From Agapanthus africanus (Eukaryota > Streptophyta > Magnoliopsida > Asparagales > Amaryllidaceae): a DNA stretch of 64,000 nucleotides. The stretch is from NCBI GenBank assembly GCA_030015575.1, contig JASDDO010000006.1, forward strand, positions 317,054,361 to 317,118,360, read 5' to 3'. Both the position numbers and the translations under genes were made by a program. This document shows, in pieces, positions 31,090 to 42,728 of the stretch. The notes beneath the pieces are model-generated. The model was not told the origin of the DNA and did not search any database. It saw only the letters and a program-made list of their open reading frames with translations. The first letter of the stretch is position 1. Each line of letters begins with the position of its first letter.

Positions 31090-34000
31090 TGTCACGCCCC
31101 ACTTCCCGGTGTACGGCGAAGGGGACGCGACGAGGTCCGCTACGTATATACTCAGAAGTACATGCGCTAAGCGTATCTAAGCAATATAAAAATAAATCAC
31201 AAGAGACAAGAGATATAGAAATAACAGCAACTTTATTAATAACATTCTTTTGTGCAATGCATGAAAAGTAAATACAACTGGAATGAAAAACGATGCCTAA
31301 AAAATGGCATAACAGGAAATGAAAGTACTGAATAGAATAAGGTACAATGTCTAGAGCTCGGGGTCTTCGTGAAACTGCTCCAAGTCTTCACCGGTGGGCT
31401 CGATCTCTGACGGGTCCAAAACACCTGACGACATTCCAAGAAGAAAGAAATAGAATGTCGTCAACGAACATGTCGCTCGGTAAGTCCCAAAGATAAAGAG
31501 GAATTAGAAAGACAGAATAAGAGGTATCTTCTAAGGTTGTAAACTATTTGTTGTAATGTTGTATTAACGCTGTTGTTTGTAGCTTGGTACAGAAGAATGC
31601 CAGTGTATACGAGAGGGGTCTCTATATGCTAGAGATCAGGGCAAACGGAAAATAGAGTACAAGGCTCCGTTAGAAGGCCCGGAACAACGACAATTGGATT
31701 CATGTTAGGTATCTTAAGTCTGACCGTCTCGTGCCACTTTTAACATCTTCCGTACCAATCTACCCCTTAAACCCCGTAGTGTTTTGATAGTATTGTTGTA
31801 TTGTATTGTGTAAGTTGGATGACTGACCAAAACCATGATATCAGTAAATAGATTGTAACTGCATAATCAGGTAAATGGAATAACGGAATAATGGATGTAT
31901 ATCCATGGTTTGATTTAGTCAAGTTGTATAGATTGTTAACTGGATTCTGGGATTCATGTGTTCATATTGGGTTGGAATATTAAAGAATATAGATTGACTT
32001 GAATCATATTCAAGTCAGAAATAATCAGACTCAAACCCGAGTCAGACTAAAAGAAAAGTAAGTCGAAGTTCTATATTTGTTAGGGTCCTTATTGTAATTT
32101 ATAAAACTTGAGGGGGTTTTATGTAAAAATACTTTTGAATAGTTTTCAAGATACACCTCAAGTATTTATTATTCGTCTTTATTGTTATAATGAGCATGAT
32201 TTTATTTTGTGATATTTCTAGTGAATATATCCTAATAAAGGTATTAATTTGTAATATTGATTTATTTGAAATTCATGATATTTTAATATAACTTTTAATC
32301 TTGTAATTTTTAGGAAAAGGTGGAAACTTTATCTTATAATAAAATAGGTGTTTAAATAATAAATATACATATGTTTATACAAGAATAATTTTTAATAAAT
32401 ATTTTATTTTCCAAAAATCTCATTTTTCTTAAATGTCGTATTTTAAACCTTTCGAGACCGAATGCCCCTTACGGAGGTCTGAATCTCGCACTATTAAGCT
32501 CGAGGGTGCACGATAAACTGTACTATCGCTAACGAGTTCCCCAAAGATGGGTTGTAGTGGCGCTTTGCAAACATTTAATAATTACTAATCATTTAGGAAA
32601 CGGTTTTATAAAGATAAGGTATTTATTTGTAAAAGTTATAAATTTCCGTATTTTAGATTTTAGGGTTTCCTAAGCCAACTAGCCTATTTCTAAATGGTCT
32701 AAACGATAAGTCATTAGAAGCCTCAAATCGCCTCTTCACTGCCAATTGTGGCCAGGTAAGTACAAAATGAGAAAAGGAGGGATCCACTCACGAATCGTGA
32801 GACGGGCCTTTTAAAATTACTTTTTCTCACTTGCCTAGCCTAGACACCACAAAGTCAGGTTTAGATAAACGATCGATGTCCATGACATATCGTATTTTCC
32901 TTTTAAAAGATATTGTTTTAAAATTGTATATAACTTAGAACTTTTAGAAAAAGGTTTTACTAAGAAAATGGTATTTTAATGTAAAATCTTGATTTATCGT
33001 ATTCTAAGTTTTCAAGGTAACGTGTTATGATTTCCTATGAGTGTGTGTGGAGGTAGGTCATTACCTCGTGAACTATTTTAAGTTATAGCAATGTTAAGAG
33101 GTTAAATATGATAAACTAAACATGGTGGTATTTAAGTGAAAGAATACGATATATTACAAAAGCTATCATTTCATGTGTGAAAACTTGTTCAAATTAATTT
33201 TTAAGTGATTAGTAGTCAACATGAAGATGTTTAAGCATTATGGAATTAGTGATAAGTGAGATTTGATAGAAAACCGAATCGAAAATCGGTTTGTTCCGAT
33301 TTCCGTCGGGTTTATAGGTTCGTATTTTAATGAAAGAAAAGAAGGATAGAAAAGGGAAACATACGGGTTTGGACAACGTTAGAGAGTGAGAGGGAGGTAG
33401 CGGGTTTGCCGGTGCGTCGAAACGTCGTGAAGAGGTCCTAGCATAATCGCCGGAATTTTGCTGTCGATTTCGTCAGCGCTTCGCCTTTCGCTCGTTTTCT
33501 AACGTACTAAGTTCTCTTGGAATTTTGGAAGAGTGGACTTAGAAAAAGTGATGAGAAGGTAGAGAGTATGGGGGGTTTATATAGGGTTAGGGTTTTAATT
33601 AAAAAAATATTTAAAAAAATATATTAAAATATCATTAAATTCATTAAAAATTGGGAGTAAAAGAGGTTTAATGGGCATTTGATAACCGATCTAAGAATTT
33701 AGTGTATTCAGGTGAGAAGACCAGGTCAACACGGAATTTTTCCGTGTTGACGACTCGGCCGTCCGGCCAAGTCCGGCCGGCGGCGCCGGCCTGAGTCGGC
33801 CGGTCCGCCGGCCGACTCGGCCGAGTCTCGGGGTGCCGTTGGGTGGGGGTCTCCTAGGGGGATTTATGGTATATTTAGTTTTTGATCTTCAGTTCAAGTT
33901 TTGTGAGTTATGGCCTTTTGACTGTTGACTTTCCAAAAATTTAAAACAAAAAATATAAAAAATAATGTGGGGTATGGGATTTGAACTCTGATGGCTTGGT

Positions 34001-34273
34001 TCAGCAATGCAAGATATTACCAATGAGCTACAAGCTCCTTCTTGTAATTATTATGGGAAAATAACTACTTAAAGTGGTAACAGCAATATTAAATATCCCA
34101 GGTATACTTTAATTTTAAAACAATTTTATGTACACTAAAAATGGAATTATTTAAAAACAAAATAATTACTTATATATATATTGTGCTCAGGTTAAAATAC
34201 ACCTTTATGGATTTTTAAAAATTTTAAAAAAAATTCTATAGAAAAGTGTATAGGAAAAATTAGGGTTGTAACA
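31090..34273 (-). repeat. Element 4, 5' LTR
   Basis: Partner of 27501-30693 with scattered substitutions and a few small indels (for example, a short AGGGTTAGG duplication near 30000 is single at about 33585). No gene. Confidence 0.95.
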
Positions 34274-35464
34274 TTGGGTCATCGTGGGCCAGTAGTAGCC
34301 CATCCGTTTGATCTTCAACTTCATCTTCGGGCCTGCTTGGTAAGAGCCGCAGAGTCCGTCGTGAACTTCTTGGACGACTCTTTTCGCCTGTTCAGGTTCC
34401 AGGCATCTCAACCACAGAGAATCAAACGACCTCTTGTACAGAGTATCATTAACGAAGGCGAAAGATAGGTCTCGTTTCATGAGCTGATGTGTTGAGGATG
34501 CATTTTCAGGCGTCCAACGGGATTTGAAGTAGTCTATAAAGACTTCTCTCCAATCCTCAGCCTTTTCGTGATCTTTTATTTGCAGGGCCGTCTTCTTGGT
34601 CGCTTCCTTTTCCTCGGATGATTCCGGAGATATTTCCGCTGGTGCGAGGACCCGACAGCTTTGCACAACGATCCTCACGTCATCAAGGTTCTCGTCGGCC
34701 AGTTCTCTAGCAAGCTTAGCTAATGAATCCGCCTTGCTATTTTCCGCAAGTGGTATTCTTTCCAAGGTGTAGGATGGTTTTTGGGTCAGCAGTTGCTGTA
34801 CCCTCTCGCCGTACTTCACCAGTTCTGGTTTGGACGTTTGATAGTCGCCGTTTACTTGACTAATGACCAGTTGTGAGTCTCCGTATATGAGCAGGTTTTC
34901 AACTCCCATATCAATGGCAATCTCGAGGCCCGCTATTAGAGCTTCGTATTCGGCTTCATTGTTCGTCCTCGGCTCTGTCAAGGAGAAGGCGAAGCGCATT
35001 ATCCCTCCTTATGGTGTCACGAAGATAAGGCATACCCCTGATTTGATTATGAGCGTGTTTTGTTTGCGCTTTTTCATGGAAGACGCTCCGTCAAAATAAA
35101 GTTCCCACCGGGTACCACTTCCGTCGATCGTGTCAAACGCATGTTCGTCTCGCAGTTCGCAATTCAAGGGAGAATCGGCCGGTATCGGATGTTCAGCGAG
35201 GAAGTCGGCGATGGCCTGGCCTTTCACTGCCTTAAGAGGCTGATAAGTTATTGAGAACTCCATCAAGAGCAAGGCCCATTTAGCGAGTCGTCCTGTCAAT
35301 ATGGCCTTTGACATCAAGTATTTGAGGGGATCCACCTTCGATATGAGACGGATTTCATGCGCCAACGCATAGTGCCTGAGCTTCGTTATTGCGAAGATCA
35401 ACACCAGGCAGTGTTTTTCGATGGGAGAGTAATTGCTTTCTGCCCCCAGGAGAACTCGTCTCAA
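34205..35464 (-). pseudogene. Element 3 RNase H, archaeal-type RNase H and start of integrase
   Basis: Three pieces in one frame. First, the retroviral RNase H remainder (35464-35270, ESNYSPIEKHCLVLIFA, then a connection region). Second, an additional archaeal-type RNase H (about 35100-34720: WELYFDGASS, NNEAEYEALIAGLE, IYGDSQLVISQVNG, NSKADSLAKLA); two RNase H domains in tandem mark the Tat clade. Third, the integrase zinc finger (about 34390-34280: EVHDGLCGSYQAG, MGYYWPTM). A TAA at 35009-35011 splits the archaeal domain. The second zinc-finger position usually filled by His reads Tyr (GSYQAG). True element 3 sequence stops at 34274; codons below that belong to element 4. Confidence 0.9.
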
Positions 35465-35500
35465 ATAGTAGAGAGCTCTTTCTTTCCCTTGGTCATTCTC

Positions 35501-37132
35501 TTATGCCCATAACGCGCCTAAAGAACCTTCGAGAGCTATTGTATAAAGAATGAGAGGCTTTCCCTTGACCGGAGCGGCTAGCACCGGCGGATTCTGCAGG
35601 TATTGCTTGATTTCGTCCAGTACGCCTTGGCATTTGTGATCCCAGACGAATGGGAATCCCTTCTTCATTAGATGACTATAAGGACGGCACTTGCCAGAGA
35701 GATTGGCTATAAATCGTCGGATATAGGCGAGTTTCCCTTGGAGAGACCGCAATTGCTTGAGAGTTCTTGGCGGGGGCATTTCCATAATCGCCTTGATCTT
35801 TGACGGATCTATCTCGATACCTCGGTGTCGGACGATGAATCCTAGGAATTTGCCCGAGGAAACTCCGAATGCGCACTTGAAAGGGTTCATCCTCAAGTTG
35901 TATTGTCGAAGGCGTTGAAATACGATCTTCAGATGCTCGAGATGTTCCTCGTATGATTTGCTTTTCACCACGAGGTCGTCGATATAGCATTCGACGATTT
36001 CATGTATGAGGTCATCGAAGATCTTCGTCATGGCCCTATGATAGGTAGCGCCGGCGTTCTTTAGACCGAAAGGCATCACCTTATAGCAAAATATACCTAA
36101 TGGGGTCCGGAAAGCGGTATGCTTCTGGTCCTCGGGATGCATCTTTATCTGATTGTATCCTGACGATCCGTCCATGAAGGAGAAGACTTCGTGAGTGGAC
36201 GTATTGTCTATCATTAGCTCGGTGACCAGTACTGGAAAATCGTCCTTCGGGCAGGCTTTATTAAGATCCCAAAAGTCTACACATATGCGCACTGTCCCAT
36301 TTTTCTTCATCACCGGGATGATGTTGGCGATCCAGTCAGGATACTGAACTTCTTGGATGAAGCCAGAGTCGATTAGCTTCTTGATCTCGGCGTTGATGCT
36401 CATCTCAAGCTCGAGCCGTATTCTCCTCAGTGCTTGTTTGACTGGCTTGACGTCCGGAGACATTGCCAATTTGTGTACAGCAATCTCTGGATCTAGTCCT
36501 GGCATCTCGGAATAATTCCATGCGAAGCAATCTCTATGCTGCATAAGCACGTCTTTTAGCACAGCCACCCTTTCTTCAGATAGCAACTCACTAACGAATG
36601 TCGGCCGCGGGTCACTTGTCATCCCCAAATCGATTTTCTTGAGGTTATCTGCAGTAGTATGTATTCCATCCTCCAGCTCTTTCGGTGCTGGTGGAAATTC
36701 TGAGATTACCTCGTCATCATTGTTTTCGAAGCACCAGGGGAGGTCATCCCTACCCTCAGGCTCTTCTTTTGATAATGTTATCATATGACAGGTACGAGCT
36801 CGCTTCCAAGACCGATGTGGATCCAGGTCTACTCTCGTGGATTTGGGTTCATGTTTCTGCGGCGGTGTTGCCCTCCAACTGCTGGATAGAGCGAATTTGC
36901 CAAGCTGATATTGATCTTCGACCCAGTTCTTGAAGGTGAAGCAGTCTTCGAGGGGATGTCCTATTGCTCGGTGATAAGAGCAATAGTCCGGGTGAGAGAT
37001 TTCGCCTGCTTGCTCGGGGTGCTTGGACTCCGGAAGTGTAAGCATTTGATGTCTTATGGCAAGATCAAGTATCTTCTTTGTCTTGTCTTGAGGAAAAGAG
37101 TATGCTCGACTCATCTTCTTTACAAGGGACAA
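35501..37132 (-). pseudogene. Element 3 reverse transcriptase with upstream zinc module
   Basis: 543 codons. The first about 80 residues repeat a gag-like zinc module (YSFPQDKTKK, YCSYHRAIGHPLEDC, YQLGKFAL). After an acidic linker, RT begins near residue 170 (FVSELLSEERVAVLKDVL, FAWNYSEMPGLDP). Then come VRICVDFWDLNKACPKDDFP, SFMDGSSGYNQIKMHP, YKVMPFGLKNAGATYHRAM and the catalytic CYIDDLVVKS (YIDD at 35975-35986). The thumb/RNase H junction ends SLGALWA at a TAA (35501-35503). The catalytic Asp pair is intact. The frame continues downstream, so this TAA is a nonsense mutation rather than a natural end. The VDF in VRICVDFWDLN (usually VDYRDLN) is slightly unusual. Confidence 0.93.
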
Positions 37133-37180
37133 ATCCGGACCGCTCGATTCCCGATCGCGTGACTTCTTGGTCCCGCTTTG

Positions 37181-38245
37181 TCACTGCCGAACGCCTTTTC
37201 CACTCTTTGACTTGTTTCTGCCTCTGCGCTGGCCCTTTTGTACAACAGGTTGACAGGGAAGGGCATTTTCATCTTTCGCAGCCTGTTGAAAAAGGCGTTG
37301 CGTCCTGGCTTTCTCGTAGATAGCCATTTCGCGATTATGGTCGTCTCGAACTTTTTGACCAGCTTCCCTTATAAGCTTGTCCATTTGCTCTTCGAACGAC
37401 GAACTGGGCATTTTTATGGCGGGAGCTTTTTCTGATTCAGGGTTAGCATTCTCCCATTGAACATCCCCTTCTTCATCAAGGTCATGTACGACATAGCAGT
37501 CGCGGAGTAGCTCCCGTTTCTTGGACTGAACATATCCAAGCCCGATTGCTTCCATCCTCCCATTGGGCAATTTGCGCTGAGTTCCGGGAATGTTCCAGAT
37601 CCTGTCATAAAACTTAGCTTTTCGAGCGGTCTGTTTGAAGGGTATCCCTTGGCGCTTCAACAAGCTTTTCAAGCCTTCTGTATAATATCTAAGCAGACGG
37701 ATGGGCTGGAGCCTGTCAAGTGTAGAATCCACGCCATGCCAGATTTCTTTTTCCACTTTAGTTTCCCCGGAGCGGTAGAATAGGATCGCCTTCTCGCCTT
37801 CTCTCCTGGGAGGGACATAGAACGTCTGCAGCTCTTCCATACTGTAGGTATCAAGCGCGTCTAGTTCTTTATGATGTTTGGGCGGAACCATGGCAACTTG
37901 CAGACTCTGCTCTTCATCAGCGAATGTTTGTATTGAAGGCCGAACAGAGAATATAGCATGGACCTCATCTTCCGAGTCACTGCCAAAGATCAACATGGGA
38001 GCGGACGGTCCTGGCTTGTTGTACTGGGGCGGGCCTGGATAAACTATCTCTTCCTCTTCCTCAGTATCACTCCCGAAGACAGGAATGGTGGTGATAGTTT
38101 TGTTCTCCGGCTTGCGACATCTTTCTCTGTCCTCGAAATCTGGCAAAAAGTATTTTGCACCTTCGTACTTGCGGACTTCGTTCACGGAGAATGGATTCAG
38201 CTCTCCTGTTACGGTATAGTCGAGACCATCCTTAAAGTATTTCAT
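37181..38245 (-). pseudogene. Element 3 spacer protein between protease and RT
   Basis: 354 codons in the gag-pol frame, bounded by TGA codons at 38288 and 37181. It begins with the tail of the protease region (HQCMKYFKDG), then acidic repeats (VFGSDTEEEEE, IFGSDSEDE), a middle block (YVPPRREGEKAILFYRSGE), and a C-terminal charged helix region (REMAIYEKARTQRLF) followed by a basic Lys/Arg stretch. It resembles the spacer at 38954-39889, as if duplicated. No enzymatic motif. Linkers of this type are seen in Tat polyproteins; I cannot assign a function. Confidence 0.7.
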
Positions 38246-38287
38246 ACACTGATGTTGTGTAGAAGGGATGATGTTGTACTCATGAAA

Positions 38288-38851
38288 TCAAGGCCGGCCG
38301 AGCAAAGCGTTATAGCATGTCTTGGCGTCAATGACATGAAATTTAATATCCGTGACAAGTAGCCCGAATAATAATATCAATATCACAGACCCGAGAGTCC
38401 GCGATGACTGGGAGTCAAAACCAGAGATGGTGATTTTATCACGAGCGAGATGCTGGACGCTCATGCAGATTTCCTTCAACACTCGCACGTTGAGAAGATT
38501 GACGGAAGACCCATTGTCGACCAGGATTTTGCCAATCTTTATATCGTGGCAATATCCTGAGACATATAGGGGACGGTTGTGCTCGCACGTTCCAAGGAGG
38601 AGGTCTTCGTCGTCGAAGGTGATATCGGCTGTATATACTTCCTCCAGCTCGTCCTTCATCTTTTCTTCGGCGAGAAAAGCTTGGAATTGCTCTGGCTCTT
38701 GTTGCGCCTTGATCAATAAATCTCTTGCTTCTTTTGATAGTAAAAGGGTGTCGAAAATGCTGAGCTGCGAGGGTAACTTCCTCAAGTGCGCCAGAACATT
38801 GTAGTCCACCTTATTCTTCTTTAGCGGGTCCTTGGCAGTCAGCTCTTTCAT
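38288..38851 (-). pseudogene. Element 3 aspartic protease
   Basis: 188 codons. The active-site motif ILVDNGSSVNLL lies at about residue 110 (38511-38519 for the DNG). It is followed by ITISGFDSQSSRTLGSVIL and a terminal HVIDAKTCYNALLGRP, the usual protease end in Tat elements. An Asn replaces the common Thr/Ser/Gly after the catalytic Asp. DNGSS and related forms occur in Tat proteases (from memory), so activity is not excluded. A Trp normally follows GRP. Here it is TGA (38288-38290), consistent with a TGG-to-TGA change. Confidence 0.88.
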
Positions 38852-38953
38852 GACTTGGTCATCCAGGGCGATTTCCTCAGAGACCTTTTCCTTTCCCTTA
38901 TCTTTTCTACTCTTGGGTCCGAGATTCTTTTCCGGAAGCGTACGGTTGTGCAG

Positions 38954-39889
38954 CTAGATATTTTCACAGGCCTTCGGTTCTTCCTCTTTCCCCAAGGTGG
39001 ATTCTTTAAAGAGAGGGCCCATAGCCATTTCCTCGTCAGAATTGCTTCCAAAGGTGAGAACTTGCGATCCTCCGGTGTTGATCGTGCGATAATTACCGGT
39101 AGTCCTTCTATACTCCTCGGTCGTACTTGTCCGCTCCCGACAAGTTTTGCGTTTCATCCGCTTAAAATATTGTTGGTGAGCAACATATCCCTGCCACCAT
39201 CTTTTAAAACCGTCGCACTCTTCGGTGGGGTGCGAAATCTTTCGATGATATGAGCAGTAGCTAGGATGCATCTCTACTTCACCGACAGTGTTTCTTTCGG
39301 AGGGTGGTAGCTTCATTCCCATTGATATGTCTTTAGCAAACCTTTTCCTCGTCTTGAACTTGTTTTTATCTGCGACGGATGTTCCTTGATTCAGTGGGAG
39401 TGTCTCGACTCTTTCATCTAGTCGCCGGCGTTTGGCTCTTTCAAGTATGGCCATCTCACGCTCCCGATCGGCTTTACTTTTCAGATGAATCTCATTCAGG
39501 AAGGCGTCGATCATTTCGTCTGACGGCCATAGAAGTTCTGGCTCGGGACCTGCCCCTGGTCTCTCCGTGCATGGAGTTTCTTCATTGTCTAATGATGAAT
39601 GAGAGATCACATGGCAGCTTGCTACGTAGTCCTCAGATCCGTCCGACGAGTCTTCTCCATCATCTTCGTCTTCAAGGACATGGCCGAGGAACTCTTGAAG
39701 CGTGATTGGGGTTCGCGCCTTCTGGTTATAATCCTCCAGCGCATCAATCTGTTTCTGTAGGTCCGTGCGCTTGTCGCCAGGCTTCACGGGCTTCTTGGAC
39801 TTCTTCTTCTTTTTCGAAGATTTCGACGGCTGGGTATGAACACTCTGGCTATCCCCACCAATCTTTGGAGTTGGGCACAGCTTCAACAT
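38954..39889 (-). pseudogene. Element 3 gag-protease spacer with second zinc module
   Basis: 311 codons in the gag-pol frame, ended by TAG 38954-38956. It begins with a Lys-rich tract (SKKKKKSKKPVK) and continues with an acidic block (EDEDDGEDSSDGSEDY). A charged helix (REREMAILERAKRRRL) precedes a zinc-like motif YCSYHRKISHPTEEC at about residue 222, followed by FGSNSDEEMA near the end. The order helix, zinc module, FGSxSxxE partly recurs at 37181-38245 plus 36890-37120, suggesting an internal duplication. Confidence 0.75.
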
Positions 39890-39892
39890 CCT

Positions 39893-40075
39893 CTTGATGA
39901 TCTGGGGTTCCAGCGGATTCTTCTACCTGATTGCTGGGCAACTCAAGAGATCGTTCAACATCCTTTTGGTTTTGGCCGAAAGAACGACCTCCCATGGAGC
40001 TTCTTCAACAAAAGAGCACGTTGCCCCCGGTGTGTCCATCTTCTTAGGAGTGTGCGGTTGTGGTGGGCTCACTTT
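39893..40075 (-). other. Element 3 linker between gag and spacer
   Basis: About 180 bp in the same polyprotein frame region, without a domain I recognise. It lies between the gag stop at 40076 and the first ATG of the spacer at 39889. Confidence 0.5.
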
Positions 40076-42577
40076 CTACTTTTCGGACAGCGCAAACTTA
40101 CCATGTAGGTACTGATATTCGATCCATCCCTTAAAGATGAAGCAATCTTCGATCGGATGGCTTACCGTTTGGTGGTAAGGGCAATAATTGGGATTATTCA
40201 CTTCGCTGGGTTGCGATGGTCGCCTTGGATTCGGCAAATTGATGAGCCTGTTGCGCATCGCCACCTCGAACAGCCTCTTCGTTTTATCCCGTGGGAATGA
40301 GTAAGGGCGCTTCATTTTCTCATTATAATAGCGCCGTCTCTCTTCCAACTGATCCATCAGTTTTGGAGCACTGAGCTGTTGTTGGGTGTTCGCAACGAAG
40401 GTCGCCTTCACTTTACCCATGTCGTTCCGCGGTTCCGGCTTCGGGGGAGACGGTCTGTGACCCATTTGATCCATCTGGGCCAGCTTATCGATTAGGTCCT
40501 GGAACGTGGTCGGTTTGAAGAACATCATAAACTGTGAAATAGTTGCATGAGGGTCTAGAGTGCCCACGAACGTGCCCACCGCTGGTGCTTCTTCGATGCG
40601 CTGTTCGCACTTTGACCACAGATTTCGCCATCGGATTGCGTATTGAACCCAAGTTTCACCTGGCTTCACCCTGGCATTGATCAATGCCATTATCAGGATG
40701 CGTTCACTAGCACTCGCGAATCGCTGGGTGAACAGTAACTCCATTTCTGTGAAAGTTTTTACGGAGTCGTTTGGAAGTTCAGAGTACCATTCAAACACTG
40801 TTTCCGACAAGCTGCCGATGTATTGACGGAGCAAAAGCTTATCATCGCCCCCGGTGTTGCCGCACAGAGCTCTGAACTGGGCGACGTGCTGGTGGGGATT
40901 ACCTGTCCCCTTGTATACGTGGAATTTGGGGATTGTGTATCCCGACGGGTATTTTATCTGGTCATACCAGCCCGGATATGGTCGCCCAGTCTTCACGACC
41001 TGGCCAACCGCTTCATTTGCCTGGTGAACTCGTATTTGTCGAGCAATATAATCATCCAGGGCAGCCTTAGAAATGGTTTCCTCCTTGGCTGCTGAAAGAG
41101 CCGGAGGAGGGTTCGACGTCTCCCCTCTGTCATCTTCAATAATGATTAGAGGGTCTTCAGCTGGGGGATCCGGCTGGATCATCATGCCCACCATATCTTG
41201 GAATAGCAGGGCCATTTGCTTTATATTGGTCGCTTGCTCTGCAGCCTCTTTGTCCTTCTTCTCAAGCATTCTCTGAAGGAATTCAGCTTCAGTTTCCTGA
41301 TCACGGCACTGCTCCGTGGATATTTCCGAGCTTTCTTTTGGCCTGATGAGTGCGGCCATCGCAGTCAGCATCTCCTAAAGCTTCTGCTGCTGCTGTTCCT
41401 GAGCTCTTGTGATGGATCGGGTGAGTGTTCGGTGACCCGTAGAAGCGCGGCTATTCTCCTTCCCGGATGCCATGTAAACAGTATGTACCACCATGCCCCC
41501 AGACTTAGGGCGTTTGGGCTCAGTGCCTTTGACATTTGTCGCAGGCACGGGGATCTTCTCCGGCCTTCTCTTTTTATAAGCGTTCGAAGTTGAAGGGGCT
41601 GTCGCGGTGGGCACCCAGATAGCTTTTCGTGGCTTAGCAGGATGGCTTTCTTCTTGTTAAACCTTCGCCCTTTTTTGTTGGCGAGGGTAATCTTGATCAA
41701 CCACTGAGTTCCGGACCTGCCGCCAGACTTTGTAGATCTTGGAGAACAGCCGCTGAGGGGACTGTTCTGGCTTTGCTTCCGCAACATTCTCCACCGAAGG
41801 AGGAGATCTTTTCAGTACGGCGGTAGGAGAATTCCTGCGTACCTTGTTCAGCAGCTCGAAACTGTTCCCTGTTGGAACAACAGCATTAATTTTCGCCGTT
41901 AGGGCTGGTGGAGTTAGTCCAGAAGGGGAGTTGTCCCCGGCCTTCCTTACTCGGCACCAGTGGCGACGTCGAGCGTGTTGAGCTGTTGGGGCTGGTTCAG
42001 TGACAGGGATGGCTTTGTCTTGTCCCCTGTTCAAGTGAGGGGCTTTTGCCAGTGTCAGCCTGTTGAAAACTGATGTCCTCTGAGAAGCAGTATCCAATCG
42101 GTTGAAAACAGACTTCTGAGCAGGGATAAGAGCCGTAGCGGGAGCCGAAACAGTCAGTCTTGTAAAAACTAACGCTTTGGTAGGAGAAGCCGCCTTGGCG
42201 GCTTCGGGAGCAGGGTTGGTCACTCTTTTCGGAATAACCTTTCCTTGAGTTGCAAGCTTCATCATGGGCTCATAGGAACTCTGGCTTAATCTGGCGAAGA
42301 CTGAAGTGTTGGAGCTGGACGACCCGCTGAGAGGGGCCGCATTAGCTATTAGCCGATCGAAGACTGACTTCTTGGGAGCTTTCGATGTCAGCATAGGAGC
42401 GGTGAAGCTCGTTGGCGGGAGCATGGTCCCGAAAAACAACCCTGTGGTGGCTTGAGTGACCTGTTCCACGAGCATCGTGAACGGGGAAGCCGCCTGGGGC
42501 TCGTAAGCTATGCCCCTTGCTGAGGAAGGATGTGGGTTGCAGTTGCATGTGGAGCAATTTGAGCAGGTGAACGCCAT
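40076..42577 (-). pseudogene. Element 3 gag polyprotein
   Basis: Starts at the ATG at 42577 (MAFTCSNCSTC), the first ATG in frame after the primer site. The N-terminal third has five SVFDRL-type repeats (KSVFDRL, TSVFARL, LVFTRL, SVFNRL twice; 42330-42040) in a Pro/Ala/Ser-rich background. The capsid core is at 40960-40480 (FHVYKGTGNPHQHVAQF, LRQYIGSLSETVFEWY, FTEMELLFTQRF, WVQYAIRWRN), matching the retrotransposon gag family. A zinc-like motif YCPYHQTVSHPIEDC lies at about 40180-40140. Gag forms the particle and packages RNA. In-frame stops at 41657 (TAA), 41375 (TAG) and 40076 (TAG) break it. It shares one frame with pol. Confidence 0.88.
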
Positions 42578-42705
42578 CGATCCTTTGCTTTCTGCACCAA
42601 GCAAAACGTCAAATCTTAGTACCTTGAAACCCACAGGAAACCATTAGCAAACCGTGATTGGTTCGCGAACACGACACACGAAGTGTGGAGTGGAAAGAGG
42701 AAAAA
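42578..42705 (-). other. Element 3 5' leader
   Basis: About 130 bp between primer site and gag ATG, with no other feature seen. Confidence 0.6.
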
Positions 42706-42723
42706 GTCCCACCGGGCGTGCCA
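42706..42723 (-). other. Element 3 primer-binding site
   Basis: On the plus strand GTCCCACCGGGCGTGCCA reads like the last 18 bases of a tRNA, CCA included, five bases from the LTR. It is not the Met-tRNA site used by elements 1 and 2. I cannot say which tRNA without a search. Confidence 0.75.
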
Positions 42724-42728
42724 GAATC

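Larger units (their letters stand above)
27501..34273 (-). mobile_element. Element 4: non-autonomous Tekay-like LTR element with almost no interior
   Basis: Two LTRs (27501-30693 and 31090-34273, about 3.19 kb each) flank just 396 bp of interior. TTGGG flanks both sides (27496-27500 and 34274-34278). The minus-strand polypurine tract AAGGAGGGTAGAA sits before the LTR at 30693. There is no coding sequence. LTR ends (TGTCACGC...GTTACA/GTAACA) and the palindromic box in the interior relate it to elements 1, 5 and 6. It interrupts element 3 inside the integrase zinc finger. It must have used proteins from another element. Confidence 0.95.

Noticed and set aside
37133..38290. Intron between protease and RT, as reported for Ogre elements
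   Set aside because: The whole interval reads in the gag-pol frame apart from TGA codons, one of which falls at a usual Trp. No convincing splice pair is needed.
26524..42577. Endogenous pararetrovirus or env-bearing retrovirus
   Set aside because: The domain order, LTRs, integrase and dual RNase H are those of a Tat Ty3/gypsy element. No movement protein, coat protein or membrane-spanning env-like ORF was seen.
42706..42723. tRNA gene fragment
   Set aside because: Only 18 bases match a tRNA-like 3' end, placed exactly where a retrotransposon primer site must be. No cloverleaf can be drawn.
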